In this document: positions 16,164 through 24,993 of the stretch, piece after piece
Numbering within the stretch: the first letter of the stretch is position 1
How the letters are laid out: the number at the start of each line of letters is the position of its first letter
Origin: Tissierellia bacterium
GTDB taxonomy: Bacteria > Bacillota > Clostridia > Tissierellales > Tepidimicrobiaceae
Direction of reading: 5' to 3'
Length of the DNA stretch: 34,614 nt
Assembly: GCA_012839745.1 (NCBI GenBank)
Contig: DUMS01000014.1
Span: 1-34,614 of the forward strand
Made by a program: the position numbers and the translations under genes
The notes under the pieces: model-generated
What the model saw: only the letters and a program-made list of their open reading frames with translations
Databases searched by the model: none
What the model was told of the DNA's origin: nothing

Positions 16164-17285
16164 TTAACCTCCAAATGCATCCTTCATTTTGCCAAAAAAT
16201 CCTTTTCTGCCTTCTTTGTGTTCCCTTCCCATTTCCTTGCCAAACTCTCTCAATAATTCCTTTTGCCTTTCCGTTAAATTTCTTGGAACCTGAACCACAA
16301 CTTTAAAGTATAAATCTCCTCTGCCTAATCCTTTTACATTGGGTACTCCCATATTTTTTAGCCTAAATTCAGTTCCTGTCTGTGTCCCTTCAGGAATAGT
16401 ATATTTTATTTTTCCTTCCAGCGTAGGAATTTCAATTTCAGCTCCCAGTGCTGCATCTACAAAGGATATGGGTACTGTAAAATAGATATTATTACCTTTT
16501 CTCTTGAATATTTCATGTTCTTTAACAGTAATATATACATATAGGTCTCCAGGAGAACCTCCTCTAATTCCTGCTTCTCCTTCTCCTCTTACGGATATTA
16601 TGGAACCATTGTTAACACCTGCAGGAATTTTAACTTTTATCTTCTTTCGTTTTACTTCCTTTCCAGAACCCTTGCATACAGGACATTTTTCCTTTATTAT
16701 TTCTCCAGTTCCATTACAAGCATCGCATGTAGCTACCCTAACAAACTGCCCAAATGCAGTTTGATGAGCATATCTTACCTCACCGGTGCCATGGCATTTA
16801 CTACATGTTTCCTTTGAGCTTCCTGGTTTAACTCCTGAACCTTGGCAATTACTGCATGTTTCAGATTTTCTTACCTGTATTTCCTTTTCAACTCCAAATA
16901 CTGCTTCATTAAAATCCAGTTCCAGATCGTACCTTAAATCAGCACCTCTAACAGGTCCCTGTTTTCTTGTTCCGGATGTAGCTCTTCCAAATCCTCCAAA
17001 TATATCAAAAATGTCATCAAATATATCTCCAAATCCGGTAAAATCCGAATTAAAACCTCCCTGACCATTTACTCCGGATTCACCAAACATATCATATCTC
17101 TTTCTTTTTTCCGGATCCCCCAATACTTCATAAGCTTCATTTATTTCCTTAAATTTCTTTTCAGCTTCTTTATCATTAGGATTCAAGTCAGGATGATATT
17201 TCTTTGCTAGTTTCCTAAAAGAGGCTTTTATCTCATCTTGACTAGCATCTCTTGATACGTTGAGTATTTCATAGTAGTCTTTCAT
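16164..17285 (-). CDS. dnaJ: Chaperone protein DnaJ
   Basis: DnaJ is the Hsp40 co-chaperone that delivers substrates to DnaK and stimulates its ATPase. The 373-residue protein is complete: J-domain with KKYHPDLNP (HPD), a G/F-rich region (about 75-105), a zinc-binding domain with four CxxCxGxG repeats ([32 protein letters not shown]), and the C-terminal substrate-binding beta domains. I choose the ATG at 17285 over an in-frame GTG at 17294, because MKDYYEIL is the usual start and GGGTGAT precedes it. A terminator hairpin lies between dnaK and dnaJ, so dnaJ is probably transcribed at a reduced level relative to dnaK. Confidence 0.97.
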   Translation of the reverse strand: MKDYYEILNVSRDASQDEIKASFRKLAKKYHPDLNPNDKEAEKKFKEINEAYEVLGDPEKRKRYDMFGESGVNGQGGFNSDFTGFGDIFDDIFDIFGGFGRATSGTRKQGPVRGADLRYDLELDFNEAVFGVEKEIQVRKSETCSNCQGSGVKPGSSKETCSKCHGTGEVRYAHQTAFGQFVRVATCDACNGTGEIIKEKCPVCKGSGKEVKRKKIKVKIPAGVNNGSIISVRGEGEAGIRGGSPGDLYVYITVKEHEIFKRKGNNIYFTVPISFVDAALGAEIEIPTLEGKIKYTIPEGTQTGTEFRLKNMGVPNVKGLGRGDLYFKVVVQVPRNLTERQKELLREFGKEMGREHKEGRKGFFGKMKDAFGG

Positions 17286-17329
17286 CAATATCACCCACTT
17301 TCATTTCATACTATATCATGATATCAAAA

Positions 17330-17362
17330 ATCAAAGCTAAATCCAAGAGATTTAGCTTTGAT
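17330..17362 (-). terminator. Hairpin terminator/attenuator between dnaK and dnaJ
   Basis: On the minus strand ATCAAAGCTAAAT (17350-17362) pairs with ATTTAGCTTTGAT (17330-17342), a perfect 13-base-pair stem with a 7-base loop, followed by TTTTGAT. It lies three bases after the dnaK stop. No promoter is evident before dnaJ, so partial termination is likely. Confidence 0.78.
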
Positions 17363-17365
17363 ATG

Positions 17366-19189
17366 TTATTTATCATCATCATCCATTACTTCATAATCTG
17401 CGTCTACAACATCCTCATCATGTTTGTTGCTGTTTTGATTTTGAGGTCCCTGCTGAGTCTGTTGATACAGCTTTTGTGATATGCTATAGAATTCCTGTGT
17501 CAATTCTTCAGTTTTTGCCTTGATTTCCTCTGTATTATCTCCCTGTAATGCCTTTCTCAGCTCTTCAATTTTTGCCTGTACTTTTGATCTATCGCTATCA
17601 GAAACTTTATTTCCTAAATCCTTCAATGTCTTTTCAGTCTGGTATATAATTGAATCTGCATTATTCTTTGCTTCAATTCTTTCCTTTTTCTTTCTATCCT
17701 CTTCTGCGTATTTTTCAGCTTCTTTTATTTTTCTTTGAATCTCCTCTTCACTTAAATTAGTTGATGCAGTAATGGTTATCTTCTGCTCCTTGCCGGTACC
17801 CAAGTCTTTAGCGCTTACATTCACGATACCATTGGCATCTATATCAAAGGTTACTTCTATTTGAGGTACCCCTCTTGGTGCTGGTGGTATACCATCAAGT
17901 ATAAATCTTCCAAGAGTAATATTGTCCTTTGCTAATGGTCTTTCCCCTTGCAATACATGAATCTCTACTGAAGTCTGGTTGTCAGCAGCTGTTGAGAAGA
18001 TTTGTGATTTCCTTGTTGGTATAGTAGTATTTCTTTCAATGAGTTTTGTCGTTACCCCACCTAAAGTCTCAATACCCAAGGACAGAGGTGTTACATCCAA
18101 TAGAAGTAAATCCTTAACTTCTCCACTCAATACTCCACCTTGAATTGCAGCACCTATAGCAACACATTCATCCGGATTAATGTCCTTTTGAGGATTCTTT
18201 CCTATTAGATTTCTAACAGCATCCTGTACAGCAGGTATCCTTGTAGAACCTCCAACCAGCAGAACTTTTTGTATATCATCTTTAGTTAAACCTGCATCTT
18301 TTAGAGCTAATCTTACAGGTTCCAAAGTCATCTCCACAAGATGTGCTGTTAATTCATTGAATTTTGCCCTTGTAATATCCATATTCAAATGCAATGGTCC
18401 GGAAGATGTAGCAGTTATAAATGGCAGATTGATATTAGTAGTCATTGTGGATGATAGCTCTTTCTTTGCCTTTTCTGCCGCTTCCTTCAGCCTTTGATAT
18501 GCCATCTTGTCCTGCCTTAAGTCTATTCCATGTTCCTTTTTAAATTCTTCAGCAATATAATCTATTAAAGCCTGGTCAAAGTCATCTCCTCCAAGATGAT
18601 TATTTCCATTGGTTGCCAGTACTTCAAATACTCCGTCTCCAACTTCCAGTATTGAAACGTCAAAGGTTCCACCACCCAGGTCAAATACCATTATCTTCTG
18701 CTGACCTTCACTTTTATCCAACCCATAAGCCAATGCAGCGGCAGTAGGCTCATTGATTATTCTCCTTACATTTAATCCTGCAATTCTGCCTGCATCCTTG
18801 GTAGCCTGTCTTTGGCTGTCCGTAAAATAAGCAGGTACCGTAATAACAGCATCTGTAACAGGTTCTCCTAAGTAGCTTTCAGCGTCGCTTTTTAGCTTTT
18901 GCAATATCATTGCGGAAATATCCTGTGGTGTATATTCCTTACCATCTATAACCTTTTTATAATCCTTTCCCATATGCCTCTTTATTGACATTATGGTCCT
19001 GTCAGGATTTACAACTGCCTGTCTTTTTGCGGTTTCCCCTACCAGCCTTTCTCCTTCCTTAGTAAATGCTACAACTGATGGAGTGGTTCTGTTCCCTTCT
19101 ATATTTGTAATAACTATAGGCTCTCCACCTTCCATAACAGCTACACATGAGTTAGTGGTACCTAAGTCAATTCCAATTATTTTTCCCAT
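17366..19189 (-). CDS. dnaK: Chaperone protein DnaK (Hsp70)
   Basis: DnaK is the ATP-dependent Hsp70 chaperone. The 607-residue protein begins [20 protein letters not shown] and has the phosphate loops [16 protein letters not shown] and [12 protein letters not shown]. The linker [20 protein letters not shown] leads into the substrate-binding domain, which is followed by a helical lid, a Q-rich stretch ([14 protein letters not shown]) and the acidic tail [12 protein letters not shown]. The protein lacks the insert of about 24 residues seen in the ATPase domain of Gram-negative DnaK, as expected for Firmicutes. It lies 22 bases after grpE in the hrcA operon. Confidence 0.98.
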   Translation of the reverse strand: MGKIIGIDLGTTNSCVAVMEGGEPIVITNIEGNRTTPSVVAFTKEGERLVGETAKRQAVVNPDRTIMSIKRHMGKDYKKVIDGKEYTPQDISAMILQKLKSDAESYLGEPVTDAVITVPAYFTDSQRQATKDAGRIAGLNVRRIINEPTAAALAYGLDKSEGQQKIMVFDLGGGTFDVSILEVGDGVFEVLATNGNNHLGGDDFDQALIDYIAEEFKKEHGIDLRQDKMAYQRLKEAAEKAKKELSSTMTTNINLPFITATSSGPLHLNMDITRAKFNELTAHLVEMTLEPVRLALKDAGLTKDDIQKVLLVGGSTRIPAVQDAVRNLIGKNPQKDINPDECVAIGAAIQGGVLSGEVKDLLLLDVTPLSLGIETLGGVTTKLIERNTTIPTRKSQIFSTAADNQTSVEIHVLQGERPLAKDNITLGRFILDGIPPAPRGVPQIEVTFDIDANGIVNVSAKDLGTGKEQKITITASTNLSEEEIQRKIKEAEKYAEEDRKKKERIEAKNNADSIIYQTEKTLKDLGNKVSDSDRSKVQAKIEELRKALQGDNTEEIKAKTEELTQEFYSISQKLYQQTQQGPQNQNSNKHDEDVVDADYEVMDDDDK

Positions 19190-19211
19190 ATCTATTCCTC
19201 CTTAAATAAAT

Positions 19212-19781
19212 TTATTTAGCTACTTTAACCATACTTGGTCTTATAACTTTTTCATGTAGCATATACCCTTTTTGCAATACTTCTATTATAGTCCCTTCAT
19301 CTTTGTCTTCACATTCTTCCATGAAGACTGCATGATGAAAATTAGGATTAAAAGCTTCACCTAAACATTCTATTTCCTTCAATCCATTATTAGTAAGTAC
19401 ATTAACCATCTGGTCATATATCATTTTAATGCCAGTATAGTAAGCATTGTCTTTATCCATGTTACTTAATGCTCTCTCAAAATTATCCAATACAGGGAGA
19501 AGCTGTAGGATTATATCTTCAGTAGCACTGGCATACAGGCTTTTCTTCTCCCTTTCAACTCTATTCCTGTAATTGATAAAATCAGCCTGAAGTCTTATGA
19601 ACTTATTGTTTAAGTCATCAAATTTTGATTTGAAATCATCCTCTTGTTTTTCCTTCTCATCAACTTCCTGGCTTTCGCCTTCTGATTCACTATTAGTTTC
19701 AGAATCGTCCTTTATTTCCTCTAGTTTTTCATCACCTTCAAGCTCATGGTTATCTTTTTTTAATTCCTCTTTATTGTCCAT
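19212..19781 (-). CDS. grpE: Nucleotide exchange factor GrpE
   Basis: GrpE promotes ADP release from DnaK and acts as a thermosensor. The 189-residue protein has a very acidic, disordered N-terminal region (about 1-45), a long coiled coil (about 50-110, with KFIRLQADFINYRNRVEREKK) and the C-terminal beta-wing (EAFNPNFHHAVFMEECEDKDEGTI, GYMLHEKVIRPSMVKVAK). The signature for the DnaK-binding wing is intact. It starts after AAAGGGTGAT and follows hrcA by about 50 bases; a small hairpin is in the gap. Confidence 0.96.
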   Translation of the reverse strand: MDNKEELKKDNHELEGDEKLEEIKDDSETNSESEGESQEVDEKEKQEDDFKSKFDDLNNKFIRLQADFINYRNRVEREKKSLYASATEDIILQLLPVLDNFERALSNMDKDNAYYTGIKMIYDQMVNVLTNNGLKEIECLGEAFNPNFHHAVFMEECEDKDEGTIIEVLQKGYMLHEKVIRPSMVKVAK

Positions 19782-19813
19782 TTGATCACCCTTTTTATTT
19801 ATGATTATTTAAG

Positions 19814-19829
19814 TGCAAGATTCCTTGCA
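19814..19829 (-). other. Small hairpin between hrcA and grpE
   Basis: TGCAAG (19814-19819) and CTTGCA (19824-19829) form a 6-base-pair stem with a 4-base loop, three bases below the end of hrcA. There is no real T-run, so it is more likely an RNA stability or processing element than a terminator. Weak evidence. Confidence 0.3.
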
Positions 19830-19832
19830 TTA

Positions 19833-20873
19833 TTATCTTTTCAAAAGCATTTCAATTATCTCAGAAAGGTTTGCAGAGAATAGCTTTAATGAGCTGATTA
19901 CCGTCAGATAATCCATCCTTGTAGGTCCTATGACTCCTATCTTCCCGATAGTCATATCTCCTAACTTATACGTTGCAGTAATAAGGCTGCAGTCCTTGAT
20001 AGTATCATATATGTTTTCTTCGCCAATTATAACCTCAATATCCTCTTTAAGTGTATTATTCAAAAGCACATTCAACAGCTGTTCCTTATCTTCAATAAAT
20101 GATATAAATGACTTTGCTTTTTCCGTATCCCTATATTCAGGAAAATCAAATATTCTAGTAACTCCGTCAAGATATACTTCCACATCGTTGTTTCTTTCAA
20201 AGGAATCGATAATCACAGGTATTATTCTGTCCAGAGTGCTCTTATAATCATAGAACTCCTTAAATATTTCCCCTGACATTACTCCTTTTATACTGGACAT
20301 GGTAAGACCTTTTAGTTTACGGTTCAAAAAGTTGGATATCCTTTCCAGCTGCTCATATGCTATGTCCTGATCTAGTCTGAATATGGTATTCTTGACAATT
20401 CCTGAGTCTCCAACCAGAACTACTAATACTTCTCTTTCATCTATAGGAACCAATTGGATATGCTTCAGTTTCATTTTTTTTATCTGAGGTGATAGGGCCA
20501 TTGCAGTATAATTAGTTATGGCAGATAGTATTTTAGCTGAATTTTGAATTAATTCATCTATTTCCCTTGATTCTCTTATTAATATTCTCTTTATATCTTC
20601 TTTCTTTTCTACATCCATTCGTATCTTTTCAGCTTTCAATATGTTGTTTACGTAAAACCTGTAGGCTTTATCTGAGGGTATCCTGCCTGAAGAAGAATGT
20701 GGCTTGTTTAGATAACCTAAATCCTCCAAATCTGACATTTCATTTCTAATAGTTGCAGAACTGACTCCCAAATCGTATTCCTTTGATATGGTTCTTGAAC
20801 CAACTGGCTCAGCTTCCCTCAAATAACTGTCAATAACAGCACATAAAACTCTAATTTTTCTGTCATCCAGCAT
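19833..20873 (-). CDS. hrcA: Heat-inducible transcription repressor HrcA
   Basis: HrcA binds the CIRCE element and represses class I heat-shock operons; its activity depends on GroEL in Bacillus. The 346-residue protein has an N-terminal winged helix (EPVGSRTISKEYDLGVSSATIRNEM and DLEDLGYLNKPHSSSGRIPSDKAYRFYV), then the dimerisation and GAF-like region ending IGVIGPTRMDYLTVISSLK. Length is normal. GAGGTGAT precedes the ATG. It is the first gene of the operon, 35 bases downstream of a perfect CIRCE, so it is autoregulated. Confidence 0.97.
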   Translation of the reverse strand: MLDDRKIRVLCAVIDSYLREAEPVGSRTISKEYDLGVSSATIRNEMSDLEDLGYLNKPHSSSGRIPSDKAYRFYVNNILKAEKIRMDVEKKEDIKRILIRESREIDELIQNSAKILSAITNYTAMALSPQIKKMKLKHIQLVPIDEREVLVVLVGDSGIVKNTIFRLDQDIAYEQLERISNFLNRKLKGLTMSSIKGVMSGEIFKEFYDYKSTLDRIIPVIIDSFERNNDVEVYLDGVTRIFDFPEYRDTEKAKSFISFIEDKEQLLNVLLNNTLKEDIEVIIGEENIYDTIKDCSLITATYKLGDMTIGKIGVIGPTRMDYLTVISSLKLFSANLSEIIEMLLKR

Positions 20874-20908
20874 TTTATCACCTCAATTCTGGTATCGGTG
20901 GATGTTTG

Positions 20909-20935
20909 TTAGCACTCTTCATCCTTGAGTGCTAA
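20909..20935 (-). promoter_or_regulatory. CIRCE operator (HrcA binding site)
   Basis: TTAGCACTC (20909-20917), nine spacer bases, and GAGTGCTAA (20927-20935) match the CIRCE consensus exactly. The inverted repeat lies upstream of hrcA, downstream of the -35-like TTGACA, and is the only copy in this window. Confidence 0.97.
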
Positions 20936-20945
20936 CTTAAAGGTA

Positions 20946-20969
20946 TCATAAACAATTCTAAATTGTCAA
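20946..20969 (-). promoter_or_regulatory. Probable sigma-A promoter for the hrcA operon
   Basis: A perfect TTGACA lies at 20964-20969 upstream of CIRCE. The matching -10 is unclear: ATACCT is at the ideal 17-base spacing but poor, while TATGAT is a good match at a short spacing of 13. The -35 and its placement relative to CIRCE support a promoter here; the exact -10 is left open. Confidence 0.55.
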
Positions 20970-20989
20970 TACCTTATTTTAAAATATAA

Positions 20990-22129
20990 TCAATCCGGTA
21001 GCAAATCTACATACACAATATTTGATAAGTCTAAACCTCTTTCAGTAAACATTATATTGCCATTCTTCTCTGTAATAAGCCCATTTTTAAAATGCCTGTT
21101 TAAAGCTTTGCCAAATATCTCGTCCACATCCACATTGAACCTTTTTTTGAACTCATTCCTATTTACTCCATCTACCAGCCTTAAACCCATGATCATAAAT
21201 TCTGCCATCTGCATATCCTTATCAATATACTCTTCCCCCTCCATGGGGATGTTTCCATTTTTTAATGCATTTATATAACTGCTGTAACTGGAGTAGTTCC
21301 AAAACCTTTTGTTTCCTATATTTGAATGAGAGGATATCCCAAACCCAATGTAAGGCTTTATCTTCCAGTAATATAGGTTATGCCTGCATTCATAGCCTTG
21401 TACGGCAAAATTGGATATCTCATAATGCCTATATCCCTTTGACTTTAATAATTCGACTCCAACATGATACATCTCCCTTTCCACATCTTCATCAGGGAGC
21501 TTCATTTTCCCCTCCTTGTACCACCTGTTCATCAGGGTATTTTCCTCAATTATCAAGCTATAATAAGATATATGTTTAACATTTAAATCTATAACACTAT
21601 CGAGGGAATTAACGCAATCATCAATGTTCTGATTGGGAAGTCCAAACATAAGGTCAACGCTTATATTATTAAAGCCTGCTTTCTCTATGATTTCATAACT
21701 CTTGAGAAAATCATCAAATGTATGCCTTCTTCCAATCTGCGCTAACAAGTTGTCATTTGTACTCTGCAGCCCTATGCTGATTCTATTTATGCCAGTATCC
21801 TTATAGGCCTTTACCTTTTTATATTCCACAGTTTCCGGATTTACTTCTATTGTAATCTCCTTAATTCCATCAGATTTGTAGTTTTGGTACAGATACTCCA
21901 GTATTCTCATTATATGGCTTTCATCTATATAGGATGGTGTTCCACCTCCTATGAATACAGTTTCTACAGTACACTCCTTCAGCATGTCTTTGTACAATTC
22001 CATTTCCATTATCAAACACTCTACATACTCATCAATTCTCTTGTCCAATCTGGGAAATGAAACAAAATCACAGTAGTAGCATTTACTGCTGCAAAATGGA
22101 ATATGTATATAAACTGCTATTTCTCTCAA
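20990..22129 (-). CDS. hemW: Heme chaperone HemW (HemN-like radical SAM protein)
   Basis: HemW belongs to the coproporphyrinogen-III-oxidase-like radical-SAM family but is now regarded as a heme chaperone. The protein, about 379 residues, carries the cluster motif C-SSK-C-YY-C (CSSKCYYCDF) at its start, then VFIGGGTPSYI and IGLQS. The HemW-specific CRHNLYYWK stretch is also present, followed by the C-terminal helical domain. A GTG start at 22138 directly abuts the AAGG part of the binding site, so I prefer the TTG at 22129, five bases after AAGGTGG. It follows lepA as in Bacillus and precedes hrcA, which has its own promoter. Confidence 0.93.
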   Translation of the reverse strand: MREIAVYIHIPFCSSKCYYCDFVSFPRLDKRIDEYVECLIMEMELYKDMLKECTVETVFIGGGTPSYIDESHIMRILEYLYQNYKSDGIKEITIEVNPETVEYKKVKAYKDTGINRISIGLQSTNDNLLAQIGRRHTFDDFLKSYEIIEKAGFNNISVDLMFGLPNQNIDDCVNSLDSVIDLNVKHISYYSLIIEENTLMNRWYKEGKMKLPDEDVEREMYHVGVELLKSKGYRHYEISNFAVQGYECRHNLYYWKIKPYIGFGISSHSNIGNKRFWNYSSYSSYINALKNGNIPMEGEEYIDKDMQMAEFMIMGLRLVDGVNRNEFKKRFNVDVDEIFGKALNRHFKNGLITEKNGNIMFTERGLDLSNIVYVDLLPD

Positions 22130-22158
22130 TAACTCCACCTTCTCTTATATATGCTTAA

Positions 22159-22177
22159 TGCACACTAAAAGTGTGCA
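22159..22177 (-). terminator. Hairpin between lepA and hemW
   Basis: TGCACACT and AGTGTGCA form a perfect 8-base-pair stem around AAA, directly after the lepA stop. On the minus strand the following bases are TTAAGC, so the T-tract is very short. It may be a weak terminator or a processing site. Confidence 0.4.
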
Positions 22178-23986
22178 CTATTCATCGTATTTTAAAACGG
22201 ATAAAAAGGCCTCCTGAGGTACATCAACAGTGCCAATTTGCCTCATGCGCTTCTTTCCTTCCTTTTGCTTTTCAAGCAGCTTTTTCTTTCTGGTTACATC
22301 TCCTCCATAGCATTTTGCCAGTACATCTTTCCTCAAGGCTTTTATTGTTTCTCTTGCAATTATCTTTGAACCTATAGCTGCCTGAATGGGAATAGCAAAT
22401 TGATGCCTTGGAATCTCTTCCTTCAGCTTCTCAGCGATTTTCCTTCCCCTTTCATAGGCTTTACTTCTATGGACTATTATGGATAGGGCATCTACCAGCT
22501 CTCCATTTATCAATATATCCAGCTTAACCAAGTCTGATTCCTTATAGCCTTTCAGCTCATAATCAAATGAAGCAAATCCCCTGGTTCTGGATTTTAATGC
22601 ATCAAAAAAATCATATATAACCTCGTTTAATGGCAAATCATAATGCAGCATAACCCTGGTTTCCTCCAGGTATTCCATATTTATATATGTTCCCCGCCTG
22701 TTCTGACATAGCTCCATAATAGGCCCTACATATTCAGTAGGTGTCATAATTGATGCAGATACAATTGGCTCTTTCATGGATTCTATTTCTGATAAATCTG
22801 GCATATTTGTAGGATTTTGTATATCCAACTCCTCACCTGATTTTTTCTTTATCTTGTATATTACACTTGGTGCAGTAGTTACAATATTTAAATCAAATTC
22901 CCTTTCCAGCCTTTCCTGCACAATTTCCATATGAAGCAGCCCCAAAAATCCGCATCTGAAGCCAAATCCCAGAGCTGCAGATGTTTCAGGTTCAAATACA
23001 AGGCTTGCATCATTAACCTGCAGTTTCTCAAGTGCATCCCTTACAGAATTGAAATCCTCTCCTTCTGCTGGATAGATACCGCAGTATACCATTGGAACAA
23101 CCTTTTTATATCCTGGTAGTGGGCTTTCTGTAGGGTTATCATGGTCTGTAATGGTATCCCCTACCCTTGCATCCTTAACATTTTTTATACCTGCCACAAC
23201 ATAGCCTACTTCCCCGGCTTCCAGTTTATCAACAGGTATCTGGCTATAAGTATTCACTCCTACTTCAGTTACTTCAAAACACTTGTTTGTAGACATCATC
23301 CTTATCCTCATACCAGGCTTGATTGTTCCTTCAAAAACCCTTATATATGATACTACTCCTTTATAGCTGTCATAATATGAATCAAATATCAATGCCTTTA
23401 AAGGAAGATTTGAATCCCCTTCAGGTGATGGTATCTTATCAATAATCTCCTTAAATACGCTCTCTATGTTTATACCTTCCTTTGCTGATATCAGAGGTGC
23501 ATCTTGAGCATCTATTCCAATTATATCCTCAATTTCCTTTTTCACTTCGTCTGGCCTTGCACTAGGCAAATCAATTTTATTTATAACTGGAAGGATTTCC
23601 AGGTTTTGTTCCAAGGCTAAATATACATTGGCAAGTGTCTGAGCTTCTACACCTTGCGTAGCATCTACCACTAAAAGTGCTCCCTCGCATGCTGCCAAAC
23701 TCCTTGAAACCTCATAATTAAAATCCACATGTCCGGGAGTATCTATTAGATTGAGCACGTAATCCTCGCCATCTTCTCCTCTATAGCTCAGCCTTATGCT
23801 TTTCAATTTAATAGTTATACCTCTTTCCCTCTCAAGTTCCATGCTATCAAGTACCTGCTCATGCATCTCCCTTGATGTAAGCAAACCTGTTTTTTCAATC
23901 AATCTATCTGCTAATGTTGATTTACCGTGGTCAATATGGGCAATTATGGAAAAATTCCTGATGTTTTTTTGTTTCACTTTTTGCAT
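22178..23986 (-). CDS. lepA: Translation elongation factor 4 (LepA)
   Basis: LepA/EF4 is a ribosome-bound translational GTPase related to EF-G. The 602-residue protein has the P-loop [14 protein letters not shown], switch region [16 protein letters not shown] and NKIDLP. Domain II, the EF-G-like domains III and V, and the LepA-specific C-terminal domain ([22 protein letters not shown]) follow. AAGGAGGAA precedes the ATG. A promoter with TTTACT-N17-TATAAT lies just upstream, behind the terminator of the previous operon. Full length. Confidence 0.98.
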   Translation of the reverse strand: MQKVKQKNIRNFSIIAHIDHGKSTLADRLIEKTGLLTSREMHEQVLDSMELERERGITIKLKSIRLSYRGEDGEDYVLNLIDTPGHVDFNYEVSRSLAACEGALLVVDATQGVEAQTLANVYLALEQNLEILPVINKIDLPSARPDEVKKEIEDIIGIDAQDAPLISAKEGINIESVFKEIIDKIPSPEGDSNLPLKALIFDSYYDSYKGVVSYIRVFEGTIKPGMRIRMMSTNKCFEVTEVGVNTYSQIPVDKLEAGEVGYVVAGIKNVKDARVGDTITDHDNPTESPLPGYKKVVPMVYCGIYPAEGEDFNSVRDALEKLQVNDASLVFEPETSAALGFGFRCGFLGLLHMEIVQERLEREFDLNIVTTAPSVIYKIKKKSGEELDIQNPTNMPDLSEIESMKEPIVSASIMTPTEYVGPIMELCQNRRGTYINMEYLEETRVMLHYDLPLNEVIYDFFDALKSRTRGFASFDYELKGYKESDLVKLDILINGELVDALSIIVHRSKAYERGRKIAEKLKEEIPRHQFAIPIQAAIGSKIIARETIKALRKDVLAKCYGGDVTRKKKLLEKQKEGKKRMRQIGTVDVPQEAFLSVLKYDE

Positions 23987-24023
23987 GTTCTTCCTCCTTA
24001 GAAGTGAATAATTCTAAACAATA

Positions 24024-24052
24024 ATTATAGCAGAATTATTCCAATAAGTAAA
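24024..24052 (-). promoter_or_regulatory. Probable sigma-A promoter for lepA-hemW
   Basis: TTTACT (24047-24052), a 17-base spacer and a perfect TATAAT (24024-24029) are placed between the upstream terminator and lepA. The -35 matches TTGACA at four of six positions. Confidence 0.65.
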
Positions 24053-24081
24053 ACAAAAGACCGGATTTACGGTCTTTTGTT
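24052..24081 (-). terminator. Intrinsic terminator after the lepB-linked small gene
   Basis: On the minus strand AACAAAAGACCG (24070-24081) pairs with CGGTCTTTTGTT (24052-24063), followed by TTACTTATT. It overlaps the TAA of the small membrane protein gene by two bases and also abuts the lepA promoter. Confidence 0.82.
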
Positions 24082-24328
24082 AAGGTACTTTTTTTAATAT
24101 TTTTAGATCAATGAAATATCTTTCTCCAAAAAGTTCCAGTACCCTGTCTTTAAAGTCAAAATCAAATATAGTTGGATTCTCTATATACCCAAGATAAATT
24201 ATTGTATCATTTACAAGTTTTATTCCAACATATAACAGTGCAAATAATAACATGATAATAGCAACTTTAAAAAAAGCTAATCTCTTTTGTTTTCTTACTT
24301 TTTTCCTTTTTTCTATCCTAGTTTCCAA
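24080..24328 (-). CDS. Small basic membrane protein downstream of lepB, function unknown
   Basis: I do not recognise the family. The protein is about 82 residues: a strongly basic N-terminus (METRIEKRKKVRKQKR), one membrane helix (about 20-38, VAIIMLLFALLYVGIKLV) and a short, probably outside tail ending DRVLELFGERYFIDLKILKKVP. This shape resembles small division or septum proteins, but there is no motif to prove it. Start choice is uncertain. ATGs at 24361, 24343 and 24340 lack a good binding site, while the TTG at 24328 lies five bases after GATGGTGG. It is 11 to 44 bases below lepB and shares its operon. Confidence 0.6.
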   Translation of the reverse strand: METRIEKRKKVRKQKRLAFFKVAIIMLLFALLYVGIKLVNDTIIYLGYIENPTIFDFDFKDRVLELFGERYFIDLKILKKVP

Positions 24329-24372
24329 AACAACCACCATCATTATTATCCCAAAATGCATGCCAAATTATA

Positions 24373-24930
24373 CTATCTGACTCTGCCAAATCTCTCATTA
24401 AAAGGATAATATCTGAAATTCACTATTCCCTTTATTGATTCCAAAGGCACGCATCCAAAATATCTGCTATCCTTGCTGGCACCTTCTTCCCTATTGTCAC
24501 CTAATACAAATACATATCCTTCCGGAACTTCCCAATAGTTTTCGGAATACACATGGGTATAAGAACCTTCTTCTATATAGTCTTCCTCCAGTACTTTACC
24601 ATTTAAATAAACCTTTCCATCTATTATTGCCACAGTATCACCGCCGATGCCTATTACTCTTTTTATATAGTCCTTGTTTTCAGCATCCGGTGCTTCCAAT
24701 ACAACTATATCTCCTCTATCTGGTCCGGAAAAATACAGTGGCAATTTATTGGCAAAAAGCCTATCCCTTTCATGTAATGTTGGATACATGGAATTTCCTA
24801 ATACATATGTTGTGTTGAAAACAAAAGTCTTTATCAGTATAGCTATAACAATAGCCAGTAATATGCTCTTTATCCATTCAATTGTCTCTTTTTTCAGCTT
24901 ATCATCCTTGTTATCCTTGACTTCTCTCAT
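24373..24930 (-). CDS. lepB: Signal peptidase I
   Basis: Signal peptidase I cleaves Sec and Tat signal peptides at the outer face of the membrane. The 185-residue protein is a single-anchor Gram-positive type: a membrane helix (about 18-38), box B GNSMYPTL with catalytic S47, box D DYIKRVIGIGGD with catalytic K90, and box E GYVFVLGDNREEGASKDSRYFG. The start at 24930 follows AAAGGGG. A TATAAT lies upstream. Its place between spoIIP and lepA is not part of the Bacillus order, so it appears to be an insertion into the conserved cluster together with the following small gene. Confidence 0.95.
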   Translation of the reverse strand: MREVKDNKDDKLKKETIEWIKSILLAIVIAILIKTFVFNTTYVLGNSMYPTLHERDRLFANKLPLYFSGPDRGDIVVLEAPDAENKDYIKRVIGIGGDTVAIIDGKVYLNGKVLEEDYIEEGSYTHVYSENYWEVPEGYVFVLGDNREEGASKDSRYFGCVPLESIKGIVNFRYYPFNERFGRVR

Positions 24931-24962
24931 ATATTAGCCCCTTTCTACTATTTCTACTAGTT

Positions 24963-24968
24963 ATTATA
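24963..24968 (-). promoter_or_regulatory. Candidate -10 box for lepB
   Basis: A perfect TATAAT lies in the 63-base gap between spoIIP and lepB. A TTTATT is 16 bases upstream and could serve as a poor -35. Supports separate expression of lepB outside sporulation. Confidence 0.4.
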
Positions 24969-24993
24969 CCACTTTTTATCAGTTAATAAATAC

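Noticed and set aside
16672-16868. Repeated cysteine-rich blocks that could look like a DNA repeat
   Set aside because: These are the four CxxCxGxG zinc-finger repeats of DnaJ, which are protein repeats, not a separate element.
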